Positions 9,414 through 19,315 of a stretch of 64,000 nt of DNA are shown piece after piece. The DNA lies in NCBI GenBank assembly GCA_016709865.1, contig JADJLX010000005.1, positions 1,488,001-1,552,000 on the forward strand, read 5' to 3'. Under the pieces are notes generated by a model, which saw nothing but the letters and a program-made list of their open reading frames with translations, made no database searches and was not told where the DNA came from. Within the stretch, counting starts at the first letter, position 1, and each line of letters begins with the position of its first letter. The DNA comes from Bacteroidales bacterium. GTDB taxonomy: Bacteria > Bacteroidota > Bacteroidia > Bacteroidales > VadinHA17. Made by a program: the position numbers and the translations under genes.

Positions 9414-12400
9414 TTAACGTTTTATAACTGTAAATGTTCTGGAGTTATAATTGATTACAACTTTGATAAAGTATGTACCTGAAGATAAAGCTGACATATC
9501 GATTTCAAGCATATCCTGGTTCCTTAAAGTATGGGTAACCTGTTGCGATTTCCCTGAGTAGTCGAATACACTTATCAAATCATAGTTTTCAATTCCTTTC
9601 ATCGATATGGTAATTCTGTCAGTTACAGGGTTAGGATAAGCTACAAGGTCGACAGGCAGAGTTTCCGACTGTTTTATCACATCAGGGGAAATCAGGGCAG
9701 CTGCAGATTTTGGCTGTGATCCGCATTTTGTTGAACTTGAATTTGCGTTTGCAGCCATTGAAGCATTATGGTCTTCTTCCCTGCTTGCAACAGTCCATGA
9801 TAGCTTGTTCCCGTCAAAATTTACACTAAAAACACCACCTCCTGATTTGAATAATACCGGCTGTGCATCAATCGGTGCATAATTTCCCAGAAGCAGATTA
9901 TTAACTCCTCTTGGTATATAAACATCGCTGCTATTGTCATTTTTGTATTCAAAATTTGCAACATAATTAAAACCTGTCCCTTCAAACAGTAACTGGATAC
10001 AATTCAGTACTGGCTTCACAGGATGGGTTCCGGGTCCGTATGGATTGACATACAACGTACCAGATGCAATTGTTGTGAAAGTATAATTGCTGTTACATAA
10101 TACAGGATTAATTACATATTTTCCGGCAGACTCAGATGAGTTTATGTCGTATGGAAGATTATCCTGTTCACGTAACACAGTTACTGAACATGTAATTATA
10201 TCATTTGCAACAGATCCGTTGTAGTTAAAGTTAATCACAGGCAGAGGGTCACCTTCATTGATATAAAGAACAGGATAAACAGGCGTTACATTAAGTGATT
10301 TGGCTGTAATTACACCAGTATAATCATTGATATAATTGATACTATAGTTAAGTCCGCTGTTCCCGTCATTTATAATCAATCCCCCGGGAGTCAGTGTTTT
10401 TCCTGTTCCTGCATTACTGTTATCAAATGCCTGCACCGGGAAAACGACAATTACATCACCGGTCATTAAGGCATCAACCACGGGTACTTCATCAGACAAA
10501 GTATTTCCATCGTATACCTTAGTGTCGGTTTTTGCTGTGACACTGATACTTTTAATTCTGATATTAGCAGAAGCCGTAACAACATCAGAACTTAGTCTGT
10601 AATTTCCGGCATCTTCTCCGGCTAAACTGACTCCTGAAATAGTAACAATCTTATTTAACCCTGCATTCTTATCTGAAAATGAAGCATTAGAATATGATAA
10701 TTCAAATCCGTCTCCGGCGACTCTGTCATCTGAAAGCATTACCTCGGCATCCCTTAGTCCATCATATTCCTTGTCGTTAGCGGAAGCAGAGACATTGAGA
10801 GCTTTCTGACCGATTGTGAAATTTGCCGGAGTATAGGTAATATTATAATTGTCACCGGCATTTAAACTTCCCTGAAGGATTTTATATACTCCGGCATCCT
10901 CGCCTGGTTCCCGTATCAAAGATCCGGTTTCAGTATCAGTACCATGGAGACCAGTAATGTTATAATCTAACTCAGGCTCAGCAGCATTATAGGTTTTCCC
11001 TCCATCTAATGCCTCAATTTCGAGATCTGCCCTGTTGATTGTAAGTGTTCCAAGTCCATATGTGACATCAAAATTATCTGAGAGGAAAGTACCCGGGATA
11101 ATCCAGTGTTTCCCGGCTGTTGTACCCGTAATAAAACAGATCGGACTAAGCGGAACATTAAGTTGTTCCTCAGGAGTGGCCGGAATATCTGTTGCGTCAA
11201 AAACAAAGATAGCACCGGAGTTACTTGTTTCACTGATAGTAGATGAGTTAACCAGCGAAATTCCATTTACAAGCGAAATTCCATTCACAGATGCAGTCCC
11301 GTTAACAAGAGATATTCCATTAACGAGTGAGATACCATTTGTCTCAGAAATAAAATCTGTCTGAGCGGGGTCGGACGCTGCTTTTAGAGAATTCCCGTCA
11401 ACGCCATCCAGGCCATTCACAAGTGAAATACCATTAACTTTTGGCAGATTTCCGATAGCATTTTCACTTGCCAGGAAATTCATTCCATTAAGATCAACAA
11501 CATTCGAGATCTGACCATCTGTTCCTTCAACAGCAATACCATTTACAAGTGAGATTCCGTTAACAAGCGAGATTCCGTTTACAAGTGATATTCCGTTAAC
11601 AAGTGAGATGCCATTTACAAGAGAAATACCATTCACAAGAGATATTCCGTTCTCAGATATCTCAGATACCCTGAAATTTCCATCTTTAAATTCGACTATC
11701 AGGTTACCTGTCTTAACAATGTCATCTGAGTCAAATGGGATTCCATTTACCAGGGATATCCCGTTTACATTGGGGATACCGTTATCAACATGAATTGAAA
11801 TTCCATTAACAAGTGAGATTCCATTAGTTATATGCTCACTGTTTACCATAACTAAACCGTTGACGTTCAGCAATTCGGCGCCGTTCACCAGTGAAATCCC
11901 GTTTCCGATAACATTACCACCTACTGATACGGTTGTGCCTGAGATATTAACTTCAATTCCATTTACCAATGAGATCCCATTTACCAGTGAGATTCCGTTT
12001 ACCAGCGAAATTCCGTTTGGATTTGCCTGGTTAACAAGTGATATGCCGTTAAGAGCAGTTATATAACCGTTGCTGATTGTTAAAATATTCCCATCATTTA
12101 CAAGTGCATCACCATTAACGATATCGGTCATATTGACAAAAGGAAGTCCGTTCACAAGCGAAATACCGTTAACAAGTGAAATTCCATTCCCTACTGGTTC
12201 TCCGGCCACATAAACAGTTGTCTCATTGCCTGTTACCTCAACTCTTACTTCTATTCCATTAACCAGTGAAATACCATTTACAAGTGAGATACCATTAACC
12301 AGCGATATTCCATTAATCAGAGGTACTCCGTTTACGAGTGAGATCCCGTTTACCAGGGAAATACCGTTGGTTAATGCATTGGTATGAGCGGTCCTTACTG

Positions 12401-15400
12401 AATCAAGTATTGAGCTGATGTTATCAATTACTAAGGGTTGTTCGGTATCCTGAACAATTTCGTATTTGAAATCCAGTTTAGCATCAGGTAATATACTTCC
12501 ATAAACTACTGTTGTGTCTTTCGGAGTAATCTTAAGCGGTAGTTTATCGATTATAAGGTGTCCCGCATCAACAAATACAAGCTTATATTTTTCAGTAATA
12601 GAAAGGTCAAGTTCATTCTCCATGTTCAGTGAAGGGCTTAAAGCGGGCAAAATAGAGTACGATCCCACACCGGTTCCTGAATCAACCACTTTACCTTCGG
12701 TGGTTACACTATAATCGAGATGGTTCAGCCTTTCAGCTTCTTCTGAAAGCATTTTTCCTGCAGAAACAGCATCGGTAAGAGAAGAATAATTACCACTCGC
12801 TGTTTGAATAAGGTATGTAGATGTATAGTCCGGCATAACAGCACCATATTTTTTATGCACATCAACTGAAGATACAGTAACTGTTATTAATTCCTGATCA
12901 GAAGGTTTCTTTGGATTCGACAATCCTCCGTCGAGACGGCTGGGTGACTTTGGAGGTGTATAAGCCATAATAACCGGATTTCCCAGAAATGTATTGGTTA
13001 CAAATATTGTACTTTCATTTGTCGCTGTAACATTTGCTGATGGAAGTGTATCAGTCCTGAAGACTATCCTGGTTGTATATACCGGATCTGAATCAATTCC
13101 GGTTTTTGGAATGAAGAAATCTCCGAGAGCTGTAAATGAGGTAAAAGGATCGCCGGGAGTACCGGTACCTGCCAAAACGAGGTTTGAAATATAAGGCTTT
13201 GGATTAGCAAAGAGCCCTATTGCCTTATTGGCCTGAATAAATCCTGCACCGGCAATATTAGCTGGCAGATCCACCGGAATAGCGGAGGCTTTCAATATGT
13301 TCAGGATCTCTGCAGGAGATGGAGCAGTACCTGTTCCCAGAGCATTTCTGCCACCGAATTTTATTTTGGCATTAATGATAAGGGCAGCAACAGCTGCTGC
13401 ATGAGGAGCAGAGGCTGATGTACCAAAGAAATTTGGCATGTCTGTATCCGGATCAGGATTATCTGAATCGACAATCTTATCCCCGTCATCATCTTTCTGC
13501 CAGTCACCGTTTCCTGTTAAAAGATTAACAGTTGTGTTCACCCCGTTTGGAGCTAAGAAAGCAGGCTTGTCTGGCCTTACAACACCATTTACCGGAGTCC
13601 CTCCCTGAGAGGAAAAAGACATAACCTGAATTGCACCGTTATACTGTGGTGTACGGTCGAACCTTACAGCTCCAACAGCGATAGCTCCTGCAGCATTTGC
13701 ATGACCAACAATAGTAGAAGTGCCCTTCTTTTGTGCAGCCTCGGCAATTTCAAATTTATCTCCACCCCTGAATAATATATATTTAAAACGAACCGAAGGC
13801 ATAGTACCGGAGACTTTAGAAATAAGAATATTTGTAGTAGCTCCTCCTGCCTTTACAGAGAATGGTATAACTTCTATTGGGGCTCCACCGGTATTAACCC
13901 GGTTAAATCCAAGAACTGTCGATCCGTTACCACTCGACAGATAAAGGTCCATGTCAGTTTTAGTTGTAGACTGGGTTGGGTCCGAACCATCGTCCCATTG
14001 CAACACTATTGTATAAGTGCCTTCTCCAAGATTCACAAGCTGATAGATATCGCTACCACCGAAATCATGGGCAGTCCCGGCTATAGTACGGGGAGTCCCC
14101 GGACCGGCTAAATATAAATCTTCAAATGACCAGTTTCCGAAATTACCTGCAGATGTGAAAAAGGAAACTCCCTGTCGTACCACATCATCAACAGCACTGG
14201 CAACAACTCCGTCACGGAAAAAAGGTTCAGTTATATAGCTGATATCATCAACAATTATATTACATTTTCCTTTGGCGGGATCGGCAAGATCCCTGATTCC
14301 GTTTGCCATATCCAGCTCACCCATAGATCCGGTATAAAAAGCCAGTTCTGCGCCGGGAGCTATATCGTGAACAATCTGAAGCATGGCACGGCCTTCGTCG
14401 GACATTACTATTCCTGATGCCGCGTCAATATCTTTAAGTACATCAACATTCTTTGTATACCCATTCGGATTAGCAGTTCCGGGAAGGTCTCCATTACTTA
14501 CATCAGCTGCTGCACCGCCTTTTGTATTATAACTATTTGAAATTACACCTATCTTCACACCTGTTCCATCAATACCATAACCCAAACGTGTAAAATCAGA
14601 GCGCAGTGCTTTATCACCCTGACTTTGGGTTAGTCCGGTCTGCTTCACAAAATAATTACCGACACCCGGATAGACTGGTCTGGCGTAATTAAGAGTGGAA
14701 GTCAGTGTGTTCATATCCAGCAGTCTGGATATTGGCATCCATCCTGTTAACTGCTTTAAAGCAGCATTTTCTAAAACCTTTTCAAACCCCCATCCGTTGA
14801 GGATTGTAAGTAAACTACCTGTCGTACCTACAGATACTGCCTCTATAAATACCTGATATACTCCGTTCTTTACTCTGAGCTGGAATATATTATCAGACTG
14901 GGCATTGAAATTAGGATATAAACTCTTGTATGTATTATACAGCGAAGTCAGCTCTGCACCAATAAGTGATTTATTACTAACCTTCCCACCCGGTGGCGGA
15001 GCATAATAAGGTATTATGTCGCTAACATCACTGCAATGGTTGGAATTTATATCTGCCGTCACAACCTTTACAACTCCATTAGGCAGAGTTACAGTCCACT
15101 GAACCTTGTCCTTAGATGTGAACTCCTGGCTGAAAACCTTATTCTGCACCCCTGTCAGGAACGAGGTTATCGCATATTTCTTTGTTTGCCCGTTATTGTA
15201 TAGAACGACGCTGTTGGGCTGATCCACAGTAACAACCTGGGTGTTTGGATTATCATATCCGAAATTGGCTTTATATGTTCCATTTCCGATATACTCGACA
15301 CAGTTAACAACGATATTAATATCCCTCTTCTGACTAAAAGAGGTAAGAGGAAAAAAGAAACTTAATAATAACAGATTTAAAATTACCTTTAAGTAACTTA

Positions 15401-15425
15401 GGTTGGAAAGACTTGATCTTTTCAC
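9414..15425 (-). CDS. Giant secreted subtilisin-like protein with MBG domains, an NGISLV repeat block and a T9SS type A tail
   Basis: A 2003-residue exported protein with a signal peptide (about 1-32, ending SFSQ). Residues about 35-130 form a beta domain (NCVEYIGNGTYKANFGYDNPN) that recurs near 1800-1900 (NCIQLLFEGTGFNYVANFEY), bracketing the protein. A subtilisin-like S8 domain follows: GVISNSYN around N297, DEGRAM around E344/H353 and GTSASAP with Ser670. Relatives I remember have SDS where this has SNS, so the presumed catalytic Asp is Asn here. From about 960 come MBG/YDG-type domains (LKITPKDTTVVYG, LEIEALDGGKTYN, ALNVSASANDKEYDG, SVTAKTDTKVYDG, LNVTPVYPVLYINEG). Residues 1020-1393 are dominated by 25 exact copies of NGISLV placed inside the first MBG domain. 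The last about 80 residues (YPNPVTDRITI ... GTYFIKV) are a T9SS type A sorting domain, so the protein should reach the cell surface or medium. Confidence 0.85.
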   Translation of the reverse strand: MKRSSLSNLSYLKVILNLLLLSFFFPLTSFSQKRDINIVVNCVEYIGNGTYKANFGYDNPNTQVVTVDQPNSVVLYNNGQTKKYAITSFLTGVQNKVFSQEFTSKDKVQWTVTLPNGVVKVVTADINSNHCSDVSDIIPYYAPPPGGKVSNKSLIGAELTSLYNTYKSLYPNFNAQSDNIFQLRVKNGVYQVFIEAVSVGTTGSLLTILNGWGFEKVLENAALKQLTGWMPISRLLDMNTLTSTLNYARPVYPGVGNYFVKQTGLTQSQGDKALRSDFTRLGYGIDGTGVKIGVISNSYNTKGGAAADVSNGDLPGTANPNGYTKNVDVLKDIDAASGIVMSDEGRAMLQIVHDIAPGAELAFYTGSMGELDMANGIRDLADPAKGKCNIIVDDISYITEPFFRDGVVASAVDDVVRQGVSFFTSAGNFGNWSFEDLYLAGPGTPRTIAGTAHDFGGSDIYQLVNLGEGTYTIVLQWDDGSDPTQSTTKTDMDLYLSSGNGSTVLGFNRVNTGGAPIEVIPFSVKAGGATTNILISKVSGTMPSVRFKYILFRGGDKFEIAEAAQKKGTSTIVGHANAAGAIAVGAVRFDRTPQYNGAIQVMSFSSQGGTPVNGVVRPDKPAFLAPNGVNTTVNLLTGNGDWQKDDDGDKIVDSDNPDPDTDMPNFFGTSASAPHAAAVAALIINAKIKFGGRNALGTGTAPSPAEILNILKASAIPVDLPANIAGAGFIQANKAIGLFANPKPYISNLVLAGTGTPGDPFTSFTALGDFFIPKTGIDSDPVYTTRIVFRTDTLPSANVTATNESTIFVTNTFLGNPVIMAYTPPKSPSRLDGGLSNPKKPSDQELITVTVSSVDVHKKYGAVMPDYTSTYLIQTASGNYSSLTDAVSAGKMLSEEAERLNHLDYSVTTEGKVVDSGTGVGSYSILPALSPSLNMENELDLSITEKYKLVFVDAGHLIIDKLPLKITPKDTTVVYGSILPDAKLDFKYEIVQDTEQPLVIDNISSILDSVRTAHTNALTNGISLVNGISLVNGVPLINGISLVNGISLVNGISLVNGIEVRVEVTGNETTVYVAGEPVGNGISLVNGISLVNGLPFVNMTDIVNGDALVNDGNILTISNGYITALNGISLVNQANPNGISLVNGISLVNGISLVNGIEVNISGTTVSVGGNVIGNGISLVNGAELLNVNGLVMVNSEHITNGISLVNGISIHVDNGIPNVNGISLVNGIPFDSDDIVKTGNLIVEFKDGNFRVSEISENGISLVNGISLVNGISLVNGISLVNGISLVNGISLVNGIAVEGTDGQISNVVDLNGMNFLASENAIGNLPKVNGISLVNGLDGVDGNSLKAASDPAQTDFISETNGISLVNGISLVNGTASVNGISLVNGISLVNSSTISETSNSGAIFVFDATDIPATPEEQLNVPLSPICFITGTTAGKHWIIPGTFLSDNFDVTYGLGTLTINRADLEIEALDGGKTYNAAEPELDYNITGLHGTDTETGSLIREPGEDAGVYKILQGSLNAGDNYNITYTPANFTIGQKALNVSASANDKEYDGLRDAEVMLSDDRVAGDGFELSYSNASFSDKNAGLNKIVTISGVSLAGEDAGNYRLSSDVVTASANIRIKSISVTAKTDTKVYDGNTLSDEVPVVDALMTGDVIVVFPVQAFDNSNAGTGKTLTPGGLIINDGNSGLNYSINYINDYTGVITAKSLNVTPVYPVLYINEGDPLPVINFNYNGSVANDIITCSVTVLREQDNLPYDINSSESAGKYVINPVLCNSNYTFTTIASGTLYVNPYGPGTHPVKPVLNCIQLLFEGTGFNYVANFEYKNDNSSDVYIPRGVNNLLLGNYAPIDAQPVLFKSGGGVFSVNFDGNKLSWTVASREEDHNASMAANANSSSTKCGSQPKSAAALISPDVIKQSETLPVDLVAYPNPVTDRITISMKGIENYDLISVFDYSGKSQQVTHTLRNQDMLEIDMSALSSGTYFIKVVINYNSRTFTVIKR
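11247..12368 (-). repeat. 18-bp coding repeat block encoding NGISLV hexapeptides
   Basis: Within the subtilisin-like gene, 374 codons contain 25 exact NGISLV units, arranged in runs of up to six, separated by degenerate versions (NGVPLI, NGLPFV, NGTASV, NGIEV) and by non-repeat spacers. At DNA level the copies use many different synonymous codons (for example AAT/AAC, GGA/GGT/GGC, and TCA/TCG/TCT/TCC), so the similarity is much stronger in protein than in DNA. That argues for an old expansion held by selection rather than recent slippage. The 6-residue period with alternating small and hydrophobic positions would suit a regular beta structure. Confidence 0.9.
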
Positions 15426-15720
15426 GTCGGCAAATTTTAGTTAACAAAACGAAAACAGAAGAATACGATCTAAAAAGCTTATTTCTTGAAAGTTACAGGT
15501 TCATTCCACCCTAACACGTTTACTTCTTCCCGTTAACTAATCTATACAAATGGACCTGCTTATGTTTCTAAACAAAAAATAAGCTATAATGTTTATATAG
15601 ACAATGTAAATTTAAAAATAAATTTTAAATTAGGAGTCGTTATTAACTGTAAATAAACAATTTGAATAGTTTTATGTTGTTTATGAAATAAAGAATAAAT
15701 ACATCTTTAATGACTCTTTA
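15426..15720. other. Divergent intergenic region
   Basis: A 295-bp AT-rich gap between two divergently read genes, which must contain both promoters. I see no RNA gene. A 9-bp inverted pair AGCTTATTT (15476-15484) and AAATAAGCT (15577-15585) is present, too far apart to be a simple hairpin terminator. No clean TAnnTTTG box could be placed at a convincing distance from either start. Confidence 0.4.
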
Positions 15721-17811
15721 ATGAAGAAAGCATTACTCATCTTATTTTCTATAATTCTTACTACTCATCAGGTAAGTGGCATACAGATCACAGTAACGGA
15801 TAGTTTAAAGCAGGTACTTAAAACCTCCGGGGAAGATACATTAAAGGTTAATATTTTGATTTCCATATGCAAAAATGAATCCAGATCGTCACCAGACAGT
15901 GCTATTTTCTACGGTACAGAAGCATTAAAGCTCTCTGAAAGTCTCGGTTTTGGTAAAGGCTCAGCAAATGCCAACAAGTATATTGGAATGGGTTATTATT
16001 TTCTCGGTAACTACAGTGAAACAATTAATTACTGGCAGCAAGCCTTAAACAGCTTCGAAGCCATAAACGATAAAATTGGCGTTTCGAATATCCTTAGTAA
16101 CCTTGGCGCCCTTTATGCAAATCAGGGTGATGATGTAAAAGCCCTGGATTATCATCTGAGATCACTAAAAGCGGCAGAAGAATCTAAAAACACTCTCCGG
16201 ATAGCAACATCAATGATCAATATAGGAGTTATCTACCTTAATAATCCTAAAACCCATGACCTCTCACTCAAGTATAATCTCTCAGCTTTGCCCCTGAGTG
16301 AAAAAATTGAAAATAATGATGCAATAGGTACTGCAAGTGTAAATATCGGTGAAGTATATTTCTACAGGGAATCATATGACACTGCTCTCTTCTATTATGA
16401 AAAATCGCTCAGCGCCTTCAGAAAATCGAATTCCGGAAATGTTCCTTATACCCTTACCAACATTGGAAAGGTTTATATGAAAAGCGGCGACTTTAAAAAG
16501 GCGATCGAGGTTCAGAAAGAAGGGTATGAGATTGCAAAACAATCAGATGCAAAGCTTGAGATGGCACAAACGCTTCTCGGACTGGCAGAAACATATTCTA
16601 TAGCAAAAGATATTAAATCGGCCATAAAAACCTACAAAGAAGCCAGTGAGACAGCAGAAGAAATCGGAGCAAAGAAGGAATTAAAACAAGCATATGAAGG
16701 GCTCTCAGTTTCATATTCGAAAATGTCAGATTATAGCAATGCATTTAAATATCAGACACTGCTTACAAACATCAAGGACACTTTATACATTACAGCCAAT
16801 AACAACAAGATTCAATTTCTGGAACTAAATTATGAACTCGACAAAAAGGAGACACTGATAAGCCTGCAGGATGTAAAAATCAAGAAACAGAAATTTACTC
16901 AGAGGACCTTTATTATCGGTTTTATATTAGCCATTCTGGTGGCTATACAAACTTACAGAAACTACCGGAGGAAAGTAAGGACCAATGAGCTCCTTGCCAA
17001 ACAAAAGGCTGAAATAGAGGTCATAAACAAAAACCTTACTGACAGCATTAACTATGCCGAGAGGATCCAGTCAGCTATGTTCCCATCCAAAGATATTTTG
17101 TCGGAAAACCTTTTCGAATATTTTATTTTATTCAAGCCACTTGATATTGTCAGCGGTGATTTTTACTGGTTCAAACAAAATAACAATTCAATTTTTGTGG
17201 CAGCTGCAGACTGTACCGGACATGGAGTACCCGGAGCTTTTATGAGTATCCTTGGTCTTACGTTTCTTAATGAATTAGTGCATAGCGCTATTACAATTAA
17301 TGCAAATGAAGTATTAATCAAGCTCAAGGATCACGTAATAAGAACCCTGCATCAGACTCAGACCTACACCAGTGCCAGAGACGGAATGGAAATGGCCCTT
17401 TTCATTCTGGATTTAGAAACCAATATAATCCAGTTTTCAGGAGCACGTCGTCCTTTATATCTGCTAAGAGATAAGCAGATTACCGAATTCGCAGGTGATA
17501 AAATGCCATTGGGGATCCATGATGAAGCGGACAACTCATTTACAAATAAAGAGATAGAAATAAAAAAGGATGATATCGTCTATTTATTTAGCGACGGATT
17601 TGTAGATCAGCTAGGGGGCCCTGACAGAAAAACATTCAAGACAAAGAAATTTAAAGATCTCCTGATAAACAATTGCCATCTCTCTATGAATGAGCAAAAA
17701 GAAGTTCTTGAAAATGCATTTGAGGAGTGGAAATCGAATATTGAACAGATAGATGATATCCTGGTAATAGGAATTAAATTCAAATTTGGGGCAGGCGGAT
17801 CAGAGGTTTAG
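15721..17811 (+). CDS. TPR-containing membrane SpoIIE-type (PP2C) serine phosphatase
   Basis: A 696-residue protein built as sensor, membrane anchor and phosphatase. A signal peptide (about 1-20) is followed by a series of TPR-type helical repeats (about 45-345; for example ISNILSNLGALYANQGDDVKALDYH and VPYTLTNIGKVYMKSGDFKKAIE), one transmembrane helix (about 395-413), a short coiled coil (AKQKAEIEVINKNLTDSINY) and a SpoIIE/PP2C domain to the end. The phosphatase motifs visible are LDIVSGDFYWF (about 472-482), ADCTGHGVPGAFMS (about 496-509) and FSDGFVDQ. TPRs would lie outside the inner membrane and the phosphatase in the cytoplasm. Such proteins usually dephosphorylate an anti-sigma-factor antagonist in a partner-switching pathway; no such partner gene is in this window. 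Confidence 0.86.
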   Translation: MKKALLILFSIILTTHQVSGIQITVTDSLKQVLKTSGEDTLKVNILISICKNESRSSPDSAIFYGTEALKLSESLGFGKGSANANKYIGMGYYFLGNYSETINYWQQALNSFEAINDKIGVSNILSNLGALYANQGDDVKALDYHLRSLKAAEESKNTLRIATSMINIGVIYLNNPKTHDLSLKYNLSALPLSEKIENNDAIGTASVNIGEVYFYRESYDTALFYYEKSLSAFRKSNSGNVPYTLTNIGKVYMKSGDFKKAIEVQKEGYEIAKQSDAKLEMAQTLLGLAETYSIAKDIKSAIKTYKEASETAEEIGAKKELKQAYEGLSVSYSKMSDYSNAFKYQTLLTNIKDTLYITANNNKIQFLELNYELDKKETLISLQDVKIKKQKFTQRTFIIGFILAILVAIQTYRNYRRKVRTNELLAKQKAEIEVINKNLTDSINYAERIQSAMFPSKDILSENLFEYFILFKPLDIVSGDFYWFKQNNNSIFVAAADCTGHGVPGAFMSILGLTFLNELVHSAITINANEVLIKLKDHVIRTLHQTQTYTSARDGMEMALFILDLETNIIQFSGARRPLYLLRDKQITEFAGDKMPLGIHDEADNSFTNKEIEIKKDDIVYLFSDGFVDQLGGPDRKTFKTKKFKDLLINNCHLSMNEQKEVLENAFEEWKSNIEQIDDILVIGIKFKFGAGGSEV

Positions 17812-18102
17812 TGATTAACTCAAAATTACGATTTTTTTCAGTTTATAACCTGATTGGATACCGGAAAGTAAAACATGTATTTTCGACCTCCCAACTTTCA
17901 CATTACATTGATCCAAAGTAATTTAACATACAAGCATCACAGGTATCTACCCAGGTTCTAAACTAAAACCTGTAATATCAGGTTATGTTGCCCCATTGTA
18001 ACCGGTAGAAACCTGGCAGTGTTCGAAAAAAATAAACATTGCATATATCATTATTTAGAATGCTTCTAAATAACATTCTTTCCTAACTTTGCATAAAAAA
18101 AA
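17812..18102. other. Intergenic region with CAGGTT/AACCTG words
   Basis: A 291-bp gap. It contains an inverted repeat CAGGTT-N9-AACCTG at 17952-17972 and further copies of the same words near 17979 and 18011. No T-run follows, so it is not an obvious terminator. The right end carries the -7 promoter box for the porin gene. I see no RNA gene. Confidence 0.4.
18084..18091 (+). promoter_or_regulatory. Bacteroidota -7 box for the porin/FMN operon
   Basis: TAACTTTG is an exact match to the TAnnTTTG -7 element, ending 11 bp before the porin ATG. No convincing -33 TTTG is present at the expected 19-21 bp. The short leader implied supports the ATG at 18103. Confidence 0.5.
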
Positions 18103-19290
18103 ATGAAAAGAAACATATTCCTTGTATTGCTCATTCTCTCAACACTGGCATCAGAGATAAATGGACAGGAAACAAATGAACCGAAAAATCTGTCTGCTGA
18201 TATTCTGACAAAAACAGAAGACAAGCTAGTTTTCGGAGGATATGGCCAGATTGATTTCGCAAAACCGTTCTCAAAGGACAAAACCATCAATTCAACTCTC
18301 GATGTATCGCGGCTTATTCTTAGTATGGGTTACAATTTTTCCGGCAAAACCTCATTTTTCACCGAAATAGAATATGAACATGTAAAGGAATTGTACGTTG
18401 AGCAGGCGTTTGTTAATCATTCATTCAATGATTATCTAACACTCAGGGCCGGTCTCCTTCTGGTTCCGATGGGTATAATAAATGAATATCACGAACCAAC
18501 AACTTTTAACGGTGTAAACCGGCCTTCGGTCGATAATCTTATAATTCCAACCACATGGAGGGAAATTGGTTTTGGAATTACCGGAAGATTCCAGGAACCG
18601 GGACTTAAATACCAGTTATACATGATGAATGGTTTCCTTGGGCATGATGGCACGAAAGGACTAATTACAGGTGAAAAATTCCTAAGAGATGCACGTCAGA
18701 AAGGGGCTAAAGCCGTCATGACCTCCCCGGATTTTTCTGGCAGGATAGATTATTTTGGAATAAGAGGATTAAAAATCGGATTATCATGCTATTATGGCAA
18801 AACTGAATCTGGTCTCTTTAAAAATCTCGACCTTACCAATCCGGAAATGGTATCGAAGGCTGATTCATCTGTTGTTGGTATTACAATGGGTGCCCTTGAT
18901 GCCAGATACAGCATAGGGGCTCTTTCATTGCGTGGCGAATTTGTAATGTCATCACTCTCAAATACACTGCAATACAACGGATTAACTGATAAAAATGCAC
19001 CGAAGGCTGTTAGGGGAATGTATAGCGAGATCGCCTATAACATGCTCTATGGCACAAATTCACAGTACAGCCTTACTGCATTTTTCAGGTTTGAATCCTA
19101 TGATACCCATTTCAAAGTTGATCCTGGTATAACAAAAGAGGCAAAGTACAATGTAAACGAATATATATTCGGTATCGGTTTCAAGCTGGCAGAAGGGGCA
19201 GTATTAAAGGCCGATTATCAAATTGCTCAGCCAGGGGATAATTCACAGTCTAGAAAAGTTTTCAATGCAGGAGTTGGCGTGTGGTTTTAA
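18103..19290 (+). CDS. Outer-membrane porin-like beta-barrel protein
   Basis: A 395-residue protein with a signal peptide (1-22, ending INGQ) and then alternating beta-strand sequence ending in an aromatic residue (VGVWF), typical of outer-membrane barrels. The run LVFGGYGQIDFAKPF, then FFTEIEYEHVKELYVEQAFVN and LTLRAGLLLVPMGIINEYHEPTTFNGV, resembles phosphate-selective porin O/P-like proteins of Bacteroidota. It would be a passive channel in the outer membrane; its solute is unknown. The next gene, an FMN-binding-domain protein, begins 25 bp downstream in the same direction, suggesting a joint redox-linked function. Confidence 0.75.
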   Translation: MKRNIFLVLLILSTLASEINGQETNEPKNLSADILTKTEDKLVFGGYGQIDFAKPFSKDKTINSTLDVSRLILSMGYNFSGKTSFFTEIEYEHVKELYVEQAFVNHSFNDYLTLRAGLLLVPMGIINEYHEPTTFNGVNRPSVDNLIIPTTWREIGFGITGRFQEPGLKYQLYMMNGFLGHDGTKGLITGEKFLRDARQKGAKAVMTSPDFSGRIDYFGIRGLKIGLSCYYGKTESGLFKNLDLTNPEMVSKADSSVVGITMGALDARYSIGALSLRGEFVMSSLSNTLQYNGLTDKNAPKAVRGMYSEIAYNMLYGTNSQYSLTAFFRFESYDTHFKVDPGITKEAKYNVNEYIFGIGFKLAEGAVLKADYQIAQPGDNSQSRKVFNAGVGVWF

Positions 19291-19315
19291 ATAAATAACA
19301 GAAAGGGCTTATCGT

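Noticed and set aside
11247..12368. Possible CRISPR-like array of 18-bp repeats
   Set aside because: The units are in frame, vary at synonymous positions, lie inside a 2003-codon gene and often abut with no spacer. They encode NGISLV peptides; no cas genes are nearby.
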